From: Treponema sp.
GTDB lineage: Bacteria; Spirochaetota; Spirochaetia; Treponematales; Breznakiellaceae
Direction of reading: 5' to 3'
DNA: 5,763 bases
NCBI GenBank assembly: GCA_031254175.1
Contig: JAIRUY010000104.1
Span: 1 to 5,763, forward strand
A program made the translations under genes and the position numbers. A model generated the notes under the pieces. It was not told the DNA's origin. It ran no database searches and saw only the letters and a list, made by a program, of their open reading frames with translations. Shown piece after piece: positions 5,693 through 5,763 of the stretch; the stretch's first letter is position 1; each line of letters opens with the position of its first letter.

Positions 5693-5763
5693 ATGAAAAA
5701 GATCGTAGGACTGGTAAGTATTTTGCTTATTATTTGCATCGGATTTGCGTTTGTGGGCTGTAG
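5693..5763 (+). CDS. Start of a predicted lipoprotein (runs off the right edge)
   Basis: Only 23 codons are visible. They form a classic lipoprotein signal: basic start MKK, a hydrophobic stretch of about 18 residues (IVGLVSILLIICIGFAFV), then Gly-Cys with the Cys at residue 23 as the expected lipid attachment site. The lipobox reads FVGC; Phe at -3 is unusual for E. coli-type lipoboxes but accepted in the relaxed spirochaetal motif. After cleavage by signal peptidase II the protein would be anchored to the inner or outer membrane. Its mature part lies outside the window, so its function cannot be given; a substrate-binding or surface lipoprotein are both possible. It has its own promoter and strong ribosome site and is probably independent of the sigma gene 187 bp upstream. 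Confidence 0.85.
   Translation, partial: MKKIVGLVSILLIICIGFAFVGC

Overview
The window reads as a piece of spirochaete chromosome, most likely from a Treponema-like organism. This is an inference from three things: a short SMC protein lacking a recognisable hinge, a relaxed lipobox of the spirochaetal kind on the last gene, and a small RpoS-like sigma factor that appears to sit under a sigma-54 promoter, as in Borrelia. I see no mobile element, RNA gene or CRISPR array.

Layout. Positions 1-2831 (minus strand) encode nearly all of SMC, the chromosome-condensing ATPase; only its extreme C-terminus is cut off by the left edge. Just upstream in the same direction, 36 bp away and probably in the same operon, is a 498-residue protein (2868-4364, minus) that joins a GHKL-type ATPase domain to an HDOD domain. 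Next comes a divergent control region (4365-4653), AT-rich and dense in signals: a sigma-70-type promoter firing left into the HDOD-smc pair, a 10-bp inverted repeat pair, a near-identical 14/15-bp direct repeat, a 27-bp imperfect dyad, and a very good -24/-12 (sigma-54) promoter firing right. That promoter leads into a 283-residue group-2 sigma-70 family factor (4654-5505, plus). After a 187-bp gap holding a textbook -35/-10 promoter, the first 23 codons of a lipoprotein gene (5693 onward, plus) run off the right edge.

How the parts may work together. The leftward unit couples a signalling protein of unknown input to chromosome organisation. The rightward unit looks like a sigma cascade: RpoN plus an activator would switch on the sigma factor, whose region 4.2 retains the residues for reading a TTGACA -35 element, while its region 2.4 differs from the housekeeping type. 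The point most worth following up is this candidate RpoN-to-RpoS-like relay together with possible activator sites in the shared intergenic region. The second is the SMC with its hinge region reduced to about 80 residues.
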